Origin: Climacium dendroides
Taxonomy: Eukaryota; Streptophyta; Bryopsida; Hypnales; Climaciaceae
DNA length: 64,000 bases
Reading direction: 5' to 3'
NCBI GenBank assembly: GCA_950106755.1
Contig: OX467082.1
Location: 23,498,001 to 23,562,000, forward strand
Positions within the stretch are counted from its first letter, which is position 1. Each line of letters starts with the position of its first letter. The notes beneath the pieces were generated by a model. The model did not search any database, was not told the origin of the DNA, and saw only the letters and a program-made list of their open reading frames with translations. A program made the translations under genes and the position numbers. Positions 12,391-28,097 of the stretch are shown in pieces.

Positions 12391-15300
12391 AACATGCGGC
12401 CACATGAAACATTTCAATTACATTTCTTTTTGGTGAGTATCTCATGGAGTACCATTGAAGACCTTGCATTCAACTTGTGCCTATTTTTTGGTTCCCCATT
12501 AGAGCTTTTGATGCATATTTTTTGGACCTTTGCCAAATAAATCCAAAACAGGCCATTTGCGCATGAACTTGGGGCCACATGAAACATTTCAATTACATTT
12601 CTTTTTGGTGAGTTTCTCATGGAGTACCATTGAAGACCTTGCATTCAACTTGTGCCTATTTTTTGGTTCCCCATTAGAGCTTTTGATGCATATTTTTTTG
12701 GACCTTTGCCAAATAAATCCATAACTGGCCATTTGTGCATGAACATGCGGCCACATGAAACATTTCAATTACATTTCTTTTTGGTGAGTATCTCATGGAG
12801 TACCATTGAAGACCTTGCATTCAACTTGTGCCTATTTTTTGGTTCCCCATTAGAGCTTTTGATGCATATTTTTTTGGACCTTTGCCAAATAAATCCATAA
12901 CTGGCCATTTGTGCATGAACATGCGGCCACATGAAACATTTCAATTACATTTCTTTTTGGTGAGTATCTCATGGAGTACCATTGAAGGCCTTGCATTCAA
13001 CTTGTGCCTATTTTTTGGTTCACCATTAGAGCTTTTGATGCATATTTTTTGGACCTTTGCCAAATAAATCCAAAACAGGCCATTTGCGCATGAACTTGGG
13101 GCCACATGAAACATTTCAATTACATTTCTTTTTGGTGAGTATCTCATGGAGTACCATTGAAGACCTTGCATTCAACTTGTGCCTATTTTTCGGTTCCCCA
13201 TTAGAGCTTTTGATGCATATTTTTTTGGACCTTTGCCAAATAAATCCATAACTGGCCATTTGTGCATGAACATGCGGCCACATGAAACATTTCAATTACA
13301 TTTCTTTTTGGTGAGTATCTCATGGAGTACCATTGAAGACCTTGCATTCAACTTGTGCCTATTTTTTGGTTCACCATTAGAGCTTTTGATGCATATTTTT
13401 TGGACCTTTGCCAAATAAATCCAAAACAGGCCATTTGCGCATGAACTTGGGGCCACATGAAACATTTCAATTACATTTCTTTTTGGTGAGTATCTCATGG
13501 AGTACCATTGAAGACCTTGCATTCAACTTGTGCCTATTTTTTGGTTCCCCATTAGAGCTTTTGATGCATATTTTTTTGGACCTTTGCCAAATAAATCCAT
13601 AACTGGCCATTTGTGCATGAACATGCGGCCACATGAAACACTTCAATTACATTTCTTTTTGGTGAGTATCTCATGGAGTACCATTGAAGACCTTGCATTC
13701 AACTTGTGCCTATTTTTTGGTTCCCCATTAGAGCTTTTGATGCATATTTTTTTGGACCTTTGCCAAATAAATCCATAACAAGCCATTTGTGCATGAACAT
13801 CCGTCCACATGAAACATTTCAATTACATTTCTTTTTGGTGAGTATCTCATGGAGTACCATTGAAGACCTTGCATTCAACTTGTGCCTATTTTTTGGTTCC
13901 CCATTAGAGCTTTTGATGCATATTTTTTGGACCTTTGCCAAATAAATCCAAAACAGGCCATTTGCGCATGAACTTGGGGCCACATGAAACATTTCAATTA
14001 CATTTCTTTTTGGTGAGTTTCTCATGGAGTACCATTGAAGATCTTGCATTCAACTTGTGCCTATTTTTTGGTTCCCCATTAGAGCTTTTGATGCATATTT
14101 TTTTGGACCTTTGCCAAATAAATCCATAACTGGCCATTTGTGCATGAACTTGGGGCCACATGAAACATTTCAATTACATTTCTTTTTGGTGAGTATCTCA
14201 TGGAGTACCATTGAAGACCTTGCATTCAACTTGTGCCTATTTTTTGGTTCCCCATTAGAGCTTTTGATGCATATTTTTTGGACCTTTGCCAAATAAATCC
14301 AAAACAGGCCATTTGCGCATGAACTTGGGGCCACATGAAACATTTCAATTACATTTCTTTTTGGTGAGTTTCTCATGGAGTACCATTGAAGACCTTGCAT
14401 TCAACTTGTGCCTATTTTTTGGTTCCCCATTAGAGCTTTTGATGCATATTTTTTTGGACCTTTGCCAAATAAATCCATAACAAGCCATTTGTGCATGAAC
14501 ATCCGTCCACATGAAACATTTCAATTACATTTCTTTTTGGTGAGTATCTCATGGAGTACCATTGAAGACCTTGCATTCAACTTGTGTCTATTTTTTGGTT
14601 CCCCATTAGAGCTTTTGATGCATATTTTTTGGACCTTTGCCAAATAAATCCAAAACAGGCCATTTGCGCATGAACTTGGGGCCACATGAAACATTTCAAT
14701 TACATTTCTTTTTGGGGAGTTTCTCATGGAGTACCATTGAAGACCTTGCATTCAACTTGTGCCTATTTTTTGGTTCCCCATTAGAGCTTTTGATGCATAT
14801 TTTTTTGGACCTTTGCCAAATAAATCCATAACTGGCCATTTGTGCATGAACATGCGGCCACATGAAACATTTCAATTACATTTCTTTTTGGTGAGTATCT
14901 CATGGAGTACCATTGAAGACCTTGCATTCAACTTGTGCCTATTTTTTGGTTCCCCATTAGAGCTTTTGATGCATATTTTTTGGACCTTTGCCAAATAAAT
15001 CCAAAACAGGCCATTTGCGCATGAACTTGGGGCCACATGAAACATTTCAATTACATTTCTTTTTGGTGAGTTTCTCATGGAGTACCATTGAAGATCTTGC
15101 ATTCAACTTGTGCCTATTTTTTGGTTCCCCATTAGAGCTTTTGATGCATATTTTTTTGGACCTTTGCCAAATAAATCCATAACTGGCCATTTGTGCATGA
15201 ACTTGGGGCCACATGAAACATTTCAATTACATTTCTTTTTGGTGAGTATCTCATGGAGTACCATTGAAGACCTTGCATTCAACTTGTGCCTATTTTTTGG

Positions 15301-15463
15301 TTCACCATTAGAGCTTTTGATGCATATTTTTTGGACCTTTGCCAAATAAATCCAAAACAGGCCATTTGCGCATGAACTTGGGGCCACATGAAACATTTCA
15401 ATTACATTTCTTTTTGGTGAGTTTCTCATGGAGTACCATTGAAGACCTTGCATTCAACTTGTG

Positions 15464-16390
15464 CCTATTTTTTGGTTCCCCATTAGAGCTTTTGATGCAT
15501 ATTTTTTTGGACCTTTGCCAAATAAATCCATAACTGGCCATTTGTGCATGAACATGCGGCCACATGAAACATTTCAATTACATTTCTTTTTGGTGAGTAT
15601 CTCATGGAGTACCATTGAAGACCTTGCATTCAACTTGTGCCTATTTTTTGGTTCACCATTAGAGCTTTTGATGCATATTTTTTGGACCTTTGCCAAATAA
15701 ATCCAAAACAGGCCATTTGCGCATGAACTTGGGGCCACATGAAACATTTCAATTACATTTCTTTTTGGTGAGTATCTCATGGAGTACCATTGAAGACCTT
15801 GCATTCAACTTGTGCCTATTTTTTGGTTCCCCATTAGAGCTTTCGATGCATATTTTTCTGGACCTTGCCACATAAATCCATAACTGGCCATTTGTGCATG
15901 AACCAGGGGCCACATGAAACATTTCAATTACATTTCTTTTTGGTGAGTATCTCATGGAGTACCATTGAAGACCTTGCATTCAACTTGTGCCTATTTTTTG
16001 GTTCCCCATTAGAGCTTTTGATGCATATTTTTTTGGACCTTTGCCAAATAAATCCATAACTGGCCATTTGTGCATGAACATGCGGCCACATGAAACATTT
16101 CAATTACATTTCTTTTTGGTGAGTATCTCATGGAGTACCATTGAAGACCTTGCATTCAACTTGTGCCTATTTTTTGGTTCCCCATTAGAGCTTTGGATGC
16201 ATATTTTTTGGACCTTTGCCAAATAAATCCAAAACAGGCCATTTGCGCATGAACTTGGGGCCACATGAAACATTTCAATTACATTTCTTTTTGGTGAGTT
16301 TCTCATGGAGTACCATTGAAGACCTTGCATTCAACTTGTGCCTATTTTTTGGTTCACCATTAGAGCTTTTGATGCATATTTTTTGGACCT
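15464..16390 (+). repeat. Block duplicated at 21081-22007 (offset 5617)
   Basis: Consecutive monomers including the C copy at 15815 and the CTTTGGATG copy at about 16166 match the block 5617 bp (32 monomers) downstream, which includes the C copy at 21432. The C monomers at 21432 and 23186 are followed by the same neighbours for several monomers, so this block has at least three related copies. Confidence 0.8.
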
Positions 16391-17218
16391 TTGCCAAATA
16401 AATCCAAAACAGGCCATTTGCGCATGAACTTGGGGCCACATGAAACATTTCAATTACATTTCTTTTTGGTGAGTTTCTCATGGAGTACCATTGAAGACCT
16501 TGCATTCAACTTGTGCCTATTTTTTGGTTCCCCATTAGAGCTTTTGATGCATATTTTTTTGGACCTTTGCCCAATAAATCCAAATTAGGCCATTTGTGCA
16601 TGAACCAGGGGCCACATGAAACACTTCAATTACATTTCTTTTTGGTGAGTATCTCATGGAGTACCATTGAAGGCCTTGCATTCAACTTGTGCCTATTTTT
16701 TGGTTCCCCATTAGAGCTTTTGATGCATATTTTTTTGGACCTTTGCCAAATAAATCCCTAACTGGCCATTTGTGCATGAACATGCGGCCACATGAAACAT
16801 TTCAATTACATTTCTATTTGGTGAGTATCTCATGGAGTACCATTGAAGACCTTGCATTCAACTTGTGCCTATTTTTTGGTTCCCCATTAGAGCTTTTGAT
16901 GCATATTTTTTTGGACCTTTGCCAAATAAATCCATAACTGGCCATTTGTGCATGAACATGCGGCCACATGAAACATTTCAATTACATTTCTTTTTGGTGA
17001 GTATCTCATGGAGTACCATTGAAGACCTTGCATTCAACTTGTGCCTATTTTTTGGTTCCCCATTAGAGCTTTTGATGCATATTTTTTGGACCTTTGCCAA
17101 ATAAATCCAAAACAGGCCATTTGCGCATAAACTTGGGGCCACATGAAACATTTCAATTACATTTCTTTTTGGTGAGTTTCTCATGGAGTACCATTGAAGA
17201 CCTTGCATTCAACTTGTG

Positions 17219-17569
17219 CCTATTTTTTGGTTCCCCATTAGAGCTTTTGATGCATATTTTTTTGGACCTTTGCCAAATAAATCCATAACTGGCCATTTGT
17301 GCATGAACATGCGGCCACATGAAACATTTCAATTACATTTCTTTTTGGTGAGTATCTCATGGAGTACCATTGAAGACCTTGCATTCAACTTGTGCCTATT
17401 TTTTGGTTCCCCATTAGAGCTTTTGATGCATATTTTTTGGACCTTTGCCAAATAAATCCAAAACAGGCCATTTGCGCATGAACTTGGGGCCACATGAAAC
17501 ATTTCAATTACATTTCTTTTTGGTGAGTTTCTCATGGAGTACCATTGAAGACCTTGCATTCAACTTGTG
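17219..17569 (+). repeat. Representative 351-bp B+A dimer
   Basis: The B half (17219-17394, 176 bp) has T7, ATAACTGG, GTGCATGAACATGCGG and GAGTATCTC. The A half (17395-17569, 175 bp) has T6, AAAACAGG, GCGCATGAACTTGGGG and GAGTTTCTC. The two halves differ at roughly ten positions, nearly all between positions 39 and 96 of the monomer, plus the A/T change at position 136. Confidence 0.92.
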
Positions 17570-20500
17570 CCTATTTTTTGGTTCCCCATTAGAGCTTTTG
17601 ATGCATATTTTTTTGGACCTTTGCCAAATAAATCCATAACTGGCCATTTGTGCATGAACATGCGGCCACATGAAACATTTCAATTACATTTCTTTTTGGT
17701 GAGTATCTCATGGAGTACCATTGAAGACCTTGCATTCAACTTGTGCCTATTTTTTGGTTCCCCATTAGAGCTTTTGATGCATATTTTTTGGACCTTTGCC
17801 AAATAAATACAAAACAGGCCATTTGCGCATGAACTTGGGGCCACATGAAACATTTCAATTACATTTCTTTTTGGTGAGTATCTCATGGAGTACCATTGAA
17901 GACCTTGCATTCAACTTGTGCCTATTTTTTGGTTCCCCATTAGAGCTTTCGATGCATATTTTTCTGGACCTTGCCACATAAATCCATAACTGGCCATTTG
18001 TGCATGAACCAGGGGCCACATGAAACATTTCAATTACATTTCTTTTTGGTGAGTATCTCATGGAGTACCATTGAAGACCTTGCATTCAACTTGTGCCTAT
18101 TTTTTGGTTCCCCATTAGAGCTTTTGATGCATATTTTTTTGGACCTTTGCCAAATAAATCCAAAACAGGCCATTTGCGCATGAACTTGGGGCCACATGAA
18201 ACATTTCAATTACATTTCTTTTTGGTGAGTTTCTCATGGAGTACCATTGAAGACCTTGCATTCAACTTGTGCCTATTTTTTGGTTCCCCATTAGAGCTTT
18301 TGATGCATATTTTTTGGACCTTTGCCAAATAAATCCAAAACAGGCCATTTGCGCATGAACTTGGGGCCACATGAAACATTTCAATTACATTTCTTTTTGG
18401 TGAGTATCTCATGGAGTACCATTGAAGACCTTGCATTCAACTTGTGCCTATTTTTTGGTTCCCCATTAGAGCTTTTGATGCATATTTTTTTGGACCTTTG
18501 CCAAATAAATCCATAACTGGCCATTTGTGCATGAACATGCGGCCACATGAAACACTTCAATTACATTTCTTTTTGGTGAGTTTCTCATGGAGTACCATTG
18601 AAGACCTTGCATTCAACTTGTGCCTATTTTTTGGTTCCCCATTAGAGCTTTTGATGCATATTTTTTTGGACCTTTGCCAAATAAATCCATAACAAGCCAT
18701 TTGTGCATGAACATCCGTCCACATGAAACATTTCAATTACATTTCTTTTTGGTGAGTATCTCATGGAGTACCATTGAAGACCTTGCATTCAACTTGTGCC
18801 TATTTTTTGGTTCCCCATTAGAGCTTTTGATGCATATTTTTTGGACCTTTGCCAAATAAATCCAAAACAGGCCATTTGCGCATGAACTTGGGGCCACATG
18901 AAACATTTCAATTACATTTCTTTTTGGGGAGTTTCTCATGGAGTACCATTGAAGACCTTGCATTCAACTTGTGCCTATTTTTTGGTTCCCCATTAGAGCT
19001 TTTGATGCATATTTTTTTGGACCTTTGCCAAATAAATCCATAACTGGCCATTTGTGCATGAACATGCGGCCACATGAAACATTTCAATTACATTTCTTTT
19101 TGGTGAGTATCTCATGGAGTACCATTGAAGACCTTGCATTCAACTTGTGCCTATTTTTTGGTTCCCCATTAGAGCTTTTGATGCATATTTTTTTGGACCT
19201 TTGCCAAATAAATCCATAACTGGCCATTTGTGCATGAACATGCGGCCACATGAAACATTTCAATTACATTTCTTTTTGGTGAGTATCTCATGGAGTACCA
19301 TTGAAGGCCTTGCATTCAACTTGTGCCTATTTTTTGGTTCACCATTAGAGCTTTTGATGCATATTTTTTGGACCTTTGCCAAATAAATCCAAAACAGGCC
19401 ATTTGCGCATGAACTTGGGGCCACATGAAACATTTCAATTACATTTCTTTTTGGTGAGTATCTCATGGAGTACCATTGAAGACCTTGCATTCAACTTGTG
19501 CCTATTTTTCGGTTCCCCATTAGAGCTTTTGATGCATATTTTTTTGGACCTTTGCCAAATAAATCCATAACTGGCCATTTGTGCATGAACATGCGGCCAC
19601 ATGAAACATTTCAATTACATTTCTTTTTGGTGAGTATCTCATGGAGTACCATTGAAGACCTTGCATTCAACTTGTGCCTATTTTTTGGTTCCCCATTAGA
19701 GCTTTTGATGCATATTTTTTGGACCTTTGCCAAATAAATCCAAAACAGGCCATTTGCGCATGAACTTGGGGCCACATGAAACATTTCAATTACATTTCTT
19801 TTTGGTGAGTATCTCATGGAGTACCATTGAAGACCTTGCATTCAACTTGTGCCTATTTTTTGGTTCCCCATTAGAGCTTTTGATGCATATTTTTTTGGAC
19901 CTTTGCCAAATAAATCCATAACTGGCCATTTGTGCATGAACATGCGGCCACATGAAACACTTCAATTACATTTCTTTTTGGTGAGTATCTCATGGAGTAC
20001 CATTGAAGACCTTGCATTCAACTTGTGCCTATTTTTTGGTTCCCCATTAGAGCTTTTGATGCATATTTTTTTGGACCTTTGCCAAATAAATCCATAACAA
20101 GCCATTTGTGCATGAACATCCGTCCACATGAAACATTTCAATTACATTTCTTTTTGGTGAGTATCTCATGGAGTACCATTGAAGACCTTGCATTCAACTT
20201 GTGCCTATTTTTTGGTTCCCCATTAGAGCTTTTGATGCATATTTTTTGGACCTTTGCCAAATAAATCCAAAACAGGCCATTTGCGCATGAACTTGGGGCC
20301 ACATGAAACATTTCAATTACATTTCTTTTTGGTGAGTTTCTCATGGAGTACCATTGAAGACCTTGCATTCAACTTGTGCCTATTTTTTGGTTCCCCATTA
20401 GAGCTTTTGATGCATATTTTTTTGGACCTTTGCCAAATAAATCCATAACTGGCCATTTGTGCATGAACATGCGGCCACATGAAACATTTCAATTACATTT

Positions 20501-23500
20501 CTTTTTGGTGAGTATCTCATGGAGTACCATTGAAGACCTTGCATTCAACTTGTGCCTATTTTTTGGTTCCCCATTAGAGCTTTTGATGCATATTTTTTGG
20601 ACCTTTGCCAAATAAATCCAAAACAGGCCATTTGCGCATGAACTTGGGGCCACATGAAACATTTCAATTACATTTCTTTTTGGTGAGTTTCTCATGGAGT
20701 ACCATTGAAGATCTTGCATTCAACTTGTGCCTATTTTTTGGTTCCCCATTAGAGCTTTTGATGCATATTTTTTTGGACCTTTGCCAAATAAATCCATAAC
20801 TGGCCATTTGTGCATGAACTTGGGGCCACATGAAACATTTCAATTACATTTCTTTTTGGTGAGTATCTCATGGAGTACCATTGAAGACCTTGCATTCAAC
20901 TTGTGCCTATTTTTTGGTTCCCCATTAGAGCTTTTGATGCATATTTTTTGGACCTTTGCCAAATAAATCCAAAACAGGCCATTTGCGCATGAACTTGGGG
21001 CCACATGAAACATTTCAATTACATTTCTTTTTGGTGAGTTTCTCATGGAGTACCATTGAAGACCTTGCATTCAACTTGTGCCTATTTTTTGGTTCCCCAT
21101 TAGAGCTTTTGATGCATATTTTTTTGGACCTTTGCCAAATAAATCCATAACTGGCCATTTGTGCATGAACATGCGGCCACATGAAACATTTCAATTACAT
21201 TTCTTTTTGGTGAGTATCTCATGGAGTACCATTGAAGACCTTGCATTCAACTTGTGCCTATTTTTTGGTTCACCATTAGAGCTTTTGATGCATATTTTTT
21301 GGACCTTTGCCAAATAAATCCAAAACAGGCCATTTGCGCATGAACTTGGGGCCACATGAAACATTTCAATTACATTTCTTTTTGGTGAGTATCTCATGGA
21401 GTACCATTGAAGACCTTGCATTCAACTTGTGCCTATTTTTTGGTTCCCCATTAGAGCTTTCGATGCATATTTTTCTGGACCTTGCCACATAAATCCATAA
21501 CTGGCCATTTGTGCATGAACCAGGGGCCACATGAAACATTTCAATTACATTTCTTTTTGGTGAGTATCTCATGGAGTACCATTGAAGACCTTGCATTCAA
21601 CTTGTGCCTATTTTTTGGTTCCCCATTAGAGCTTTTGATGCATATTTTTTTGGACCTTTGCCAAATAAATCCATAACTGGCCATTTGTGCATGAACATGC
21701 GGCCACATGAAACATTTCAATTACATTTCTTTTTGGTGAGTATCTCATGGAGTACCATTGAAGACCTTGCATTCAACTTGTGCCTATTTTTTGGTTCCCC
21801 ATTAGAGCTTTGGATGCATATTTTTTGGACCTTTGCCAAATAAATCCAAAACAGGCCATTTGCGCATGAACTTGGGGCCACATGAAACATTTCAATTACA
21901 TTTCTTTTTGGTGAGTTTCTCATGGAGTACCATTGAAGACCTTGCATTCAACTTGTGCCTATTTTTTGGTTCACCATTAGAGCTTTTGATGCATATTTTT
22001 TGGACCTTTGCCAAATAAATCCAAAACAGGCCATTTGCGCATGAACTTGGGGCCACATGAAACATTTCAATTACATTTCTTTTTGGTGAGTTTCTCATGG
22101 AGTACCATTGAAGACCTTGCATTCAACTTGTGCCTATTTTTTGGTTCCCCATTAGAGCTTTTGATGCATATTTTTTTGGACCTTTGCCAAATAAATCCAT
22201 AACTGGCCATTTGTGCATGAACATGCGGCCACATGAAACATTTCAATTACATTTCTTTTTGGTGAGTATCTCATGGAGTACCATTGAAGACCTTGCATTC
22301 AACTTGTGCCTATTTTTTGGTTCACCATTAGAGCTTTTGATGCATATTTTTTGGACCTTTGCCAAATAAATCCAAAACAGGCCATTTGCGCATGAACTTG
22401 GGGCCACATGAAACATTTCAATTACATTTCTTTTTGGTGAGTTTCTCATGGAGTACCATTGAAGACCTTGCATTCAACTTGTGCCTATTTTTTGGTTCCC
22501 CATTAGAGCTTTTGATGCATATTTTTTTGGACCTTTGCCAAATAAATCCATAACTGGCCATTTGTGCATGAACATGCGGCCACATGAAACATTTCAATTA
22601 CATTTCTTTTTGGTGAGTATCTCATGGAGTACCATTGAAGACCTTGCATTCAACTTGTGCCTATTTTTTGGTTCCCCATTAGAGCTTTTGATGCATATTT
22701 TTTGGACCTTTGCCAAATAAATCCAAAACAGGCCATTTGCGCATGAACTTGGGGCCACATGAAACATTTCAATTACATTTCTTTTTGGTGAGTTTCTCAT
22801 GGAGTACCATTGAAGACCTTGCATTCAACTTGTGCCTATTTTTTGGTTCCCCATTAGAGCTTTTGATGCATATTTTTTTGGACCTTTGCCAAATAAATCC
22901 ATAACTGGCCATTTGTGCATGAACATGCGGCCACATGAAACATTTCAATTACATTTCTTTTTGGTGAGTATCTCATGGAGTACCATTGAAGACCTTGCAT
23001 TCAACTTGTGCCTATTTTTTGGTTCACCATTAGAGCTTTTGATGCATATTTTTTGGACCTTTGCCAAATAAATACAAAACAGGCCATTTGCGCATGAACT
23101 TGGGGCCACATGAAACATTTCAATTACATTTCTTTTTGGTGAGTATCTCATGGAGTACCATTGAAGACCTTGCATTCAACTTGTGCCTATTTTTTGGTTC
23201 CCCATTAGAGCTTTCGATGCATATTTTTCTGGACCTTGCCACATAAATCCATAACTGGCCATTTGTGCATGAACCAGGGGCCACATGAAACATTTCAATT
23301 ACATTTCTTTTTGGTGAGTATCTCATGGAGTACCATTGAAGACCTTGCATTCAACTTGTGCCTATTTTTTGGTTCCCCATTAGAGCTTTTGATGCATATT
23401 TTTTTGGACCTTTGCCAAATAAATCCATAACTGGCCATTTGTGCATGAACATGCGGCCACATGAAACATTTCAATTACATTTCTTTTTGGTGAGTATCTC

Positions 23501-26500
23501 ATGGAGTACCATTGAAGACCTTGCATTCAACTTGTGCCTATTTTTTGGTTCCCCATTAGAGCTTTGGATGCATATTTTTTGGACCTTTGCCAAATAAATC
23601 CAAAACAGGCCATTTGCGCATGAACTTGGGGCCACATGAAACATTTCAATTACATTTCTTTTTGGTGAGTTTCTCATGGAGTACCATTGAAGACCTTGCA
23701 TTCAACTTGTGCCTATTTTTTGGTTCACCATTAGAGCTTTTGATGCATATTTTTTGGACCTTTGCCAAATAAATCCAAAACAGGCCATTTGCGCATGAAC
23801 TTGGGGCCACATGAAACATTTCAATTACATTTCTTTTTGGTGAGTTTCTCATGGAGTACCATTGAAGACCTTGCATTCAACTTGTGCCTATTTTTTGGTT
23901 CCCCATTAGAGCTTTTGATGCATATTTTTTTGGACCTTTGCCCAATAAATCCAAATTAGGCCATTTGTGCATGAACCAGGGGCCACATGAAACACTTCAA
24001 TTACATTTCTTTTTGGTGAGTATCTCATGGAGTACCATTGAAGGCCTTGCATTCAACTTGTGCCTATTTTTTGGTTCCCCATTAGAGCTTTTGATGCATA
24101 TTTTTTTGGACCTTTGCCAAATAAATCCCTAACTGGCCATTTGTGCATGAACATGCGGCCACATGAAACATTTCAATTACATTTCTATTTGGTGAGTATC
24201 TCATGGAGTACCATTGAAGACCTTGCATTCAACTTGTGCCTATTTTTTGGTTCCCCATTAGAGCTTTTGATGCATATTTTTTGGACCTTTGCCAAATAAA
24301 TCCAAAACAGGCCATTTGCGCATGAACTTGGGGCCACATGAAACATTTCAATTACATTTCTTTTTGGTGAGTTTCTCATGGAGTACCATTGAAGACCTTG
24401 CATTCAACTTGTGCCTATTTTTTGGTTCCCCATTAGAGCTTTGGATGCATATTTTTTTGGACCTTTGCCAAATAAATCCATAACTGGCCATTTGTGCATG
24501 AACATGCGGCCACATGAAACATTTCAATTACATTTCTTTTTGGTGAGTATCTCATGGAGTACCATTGAAGACCTTGCATTCAACTTGTGCCTATTTTTTG
24601 GTTCCCCATTAGAGCTTTTGATGCATATTTTTTGGACCTTTGCCAAATAAATCCAAAACAGGCCATTTGCGCATGAACTTGGGGCCACATGAAACATTTC
24701 AATTACATTTCTTTTTGGTGAGTTTCTCATGGAGTACCATTGAAGACCTTGCATTCAACTTGTGCCTATTTTTTGGTTCCCCATTAGAGCTTTTGATGCA
24801 TATTTTTTTGGACCTTTGCCAAATAAATCCATAACTGGCCATTTGTGCATGAACATGCGGCCACATGAAACATTTCAATTACATTTCTTTTTGGTGAGTA
24901 TCTCATGGAGTACCATTGAAGACCTTGCATTCAACTTGTGCCTATTTTTTGGTTCCCCATTAGAGCTTTTGATGCATATTTTTTGGACCTTTGCCAAATA
25001 AATCCAAAACAGGCCATTTGCGCATGAACTTGGGGCCACATGAAACATTTCAATTACATTTCTTTTTGGTGAGTTTCTCATGGAGTACCATTGAAGACCT
25101 TGCATTCAACTTGTGCCTATTTTTTGGTTCCCCATTAGAGCTTTTGATGCATATTTTTTTGGACCTTTGCCAAATAAATCCATAACTGGCCATTTGTGCA
25201 TGAACATGCGGCCACATGAAACATTTCAATTACATTTCTTTTTGGTGAGTATCTCATGGAGTACCATTGAAGACCTTGCATTCAACTTGTGCCTATTTTT
25301 TGGTTCCCCATTAGAGCTTTGGATGCATATTTTTTGGACCTTTGCCAAATAAATACAAAACAGGCCATTTGCGCATGAACTTGGGGCCACATGAAACATT
25401 TCAATTACATTTCTTTTTGGTGAGTATCTCATGGAGTACCATTGAAGACCTTGCATTCAACTTGTGCCTATTTTTTGGTTCCCCATTAGAGCTTTCGATG
25501 CATATTTTTCTGGACCTTGCCACATAAATCCATAACTGGCCATTTGTGCATGAACCAGGGGCCACATGAAACATTTCAATTACATTTCTTTTTGGTGAGT
25601 ATCTCATGGAGTACCATTGAAGACCTTGCATTCAACTTGTGCCTATTTTTTGGTTCCCCATTAGAGCTTTTGATGCATATTTTTTTGGACCTTTGCCAAA
25701 TAAATCCAAAACAGGCCATTTGCGCATGAACTTGGGGCCACATGAAACATTTCAATTACATTTCTTTTTGGTGAGTTTCTCATGGAGTACCATTGAAGAC
25801 CTTGCATTCAACTTGTGCCTATTTTTTGGTTCCCCATTAGAGCTTTGGATGCATATTTTTTGGACCTTTGCCAAATAAATCCAAAACAGGCCATTTGCGC
25901 ATGAACTTGGGGCCACATGAAACATTTCAATTACATTTCTTTTTGGTGAGTTTCTCATGGAGTACCATTGAAGACCTTGCATTCAACTTGTGCCTATTTT
26001 TTGGTTCCCCATTAGAGCTTTTGATGCATATTTTTTTGGACCTTTGCCAAATAAATCCATAACAAGCCATTTGTGCATGAACATCCGTCCACATGAAACA
26101 TTTCAATTACATTTCTTTTTGGTGAGTATCTCATGGAGTACCATTGAAGACCTTGCATTCAACTTGTGCCTATTTTTTGGTTCCCCATTAGAGCTTTTGA
26201 TGCATATTTTTTGGACCTTTGCCAAATAAATCCAAAACAGGCCATTTGCGCATGAACTTGGGGCCACATGAAACATTTCAATTACATTTCTTTTTGGGGA
26301 GTTTCTCATGGAGTACCATTGAAGACCTTGCATTCAACTTGTGCCTATTTTTTGGTTCCCCATTAGAGCTTTTGATGCATATTTTTTTGGACCTTTGCCA
26401 AATAAATCCATAACTGGCCATTTGTGCATGAACATGCGGCCACATGAAACATTTCAATTACATTTCTTTTTGGTGAGTATCTCATGGAGTACCATTGAAG

Positions 26501-28097
26501 ACCTTGCATTCAACTTGTGCCTATTTTTTGGTTCCCCATTAGAGCTTTTGATGCATATTTTTTGGACCTTTGCCAAATAAATCCAAAACAGGCCATTTGC
26601 GCATGAACTTGGGGCCACATGAAACATTTCAATTACATTTCTTTTTGGTGAGTTTCTCATGGAGTACCATTGAAGATCTTGCATTCAACTTGTGCCTATT
26701 TTTTGGTTCCCCATTAGAGCTTTTGATGCATATTTTTTTGGACCTTTGCCAAATAAATCCATAACTGGCCATTTGTGCATGAACTTGGGGCCACATGAAA
26801 CATTTCAATTACATTTCTTTTTGGTGAGTTTCTCATGGAGTACCATTGAAGACCTTGCATTCAACTTGTGCCTATTTTTTGGTTCCCCATTAGAGCTTTT
26901 GATGCATATTTTTTGGACCTTTGCCAAATAAATCCAAAACAGGCCATTTGCGCATGAACTTGGGGCCACATGAAACATTTCAATTACATTTCTTTTTGGT
27001 GAGTTTCTCATGGAGTACCATTGAAGACCTTGCATTCAACTTGTGCCTATTTTTTGGTTCCCCATTAGAGCTTTTGATGCATATTTTTTTGGACCTTTGC
27101 CAAATAAATCCATAACTGGCCATTTGTGCATGAACATGCGGCCACATGAAACATTTCAATTACATTTCTTTTTGGTGAGTATCTCATGGAGTACCATTGA
27201 AGACCTTGCATTCAACTTGTGCCTATTTTTTGGTTCACCATTAGAGCTTTTGATGCATATTTTTTGGACCTTTGCCAAATAAATCCAAAACAGGCCATTT
27301 GCGCATGAACTTGGGGCCACATGAAACATTTCAATTACATTTCTTTTTGGTGAGTATCTCATGGAGTACCATTGAAGACCTTGCATTCAACTTGTGCCTA
27401 TTTTTTGGTTCCCCATTAGAGCTTTCGATGCATATTTTTCTGGACCTTGCCACATAAATCCATAACTGGCCATTTGTGCATGAACCAGGGGCCACATGAA
27501 ACATTTCAATTACAGTTCTTTTTGGTGAGTATCTCATGGAGTACCATTGAAGACCTTGCATTCAACTTGTGCCTATTTTTTGGTTCCCCATTAGAGCTTT
27601 TGATGCATATTTTTTGGACCTTTGCCAAATAAATCCAAAACAGGCCATTTGCGCATGAACTTGGGGCCACATGAAACATTTCAATTACATTTCTTTTTGG
27701 TGAGTTTCTCATGGAGTACCATTGAAGACCTTGCATTCAACTTGTGCCTATTTTTTGGTTCCCCATTAGAGCTTTTGATGCATATTTTTTTGGACCTTTG
27801 CCAAATAAATCCATAACAAGCCATTTGTGCATGAACATCCGTCCACATGAAACATTTCAATTACATTTCTTTTTGGTGAGTATCTCATGGAGTACCATTG
27901 AAGACCTTGCATTCAACTTGTGCCTATTTTTTGGTTCCCCATTAGAGCTTTTGATGCATATTTTTTGGACCTTTGCCAAATAAATCCAAAACAGGCCATT
28001 TGCGCATGAACTTGGGGCCACATGAAACATTTCAATTACATTTCTTTTTGGGGAGTTTCTCATGGAGTACCATTGAAGACCTTGCATTCAACTTGTG

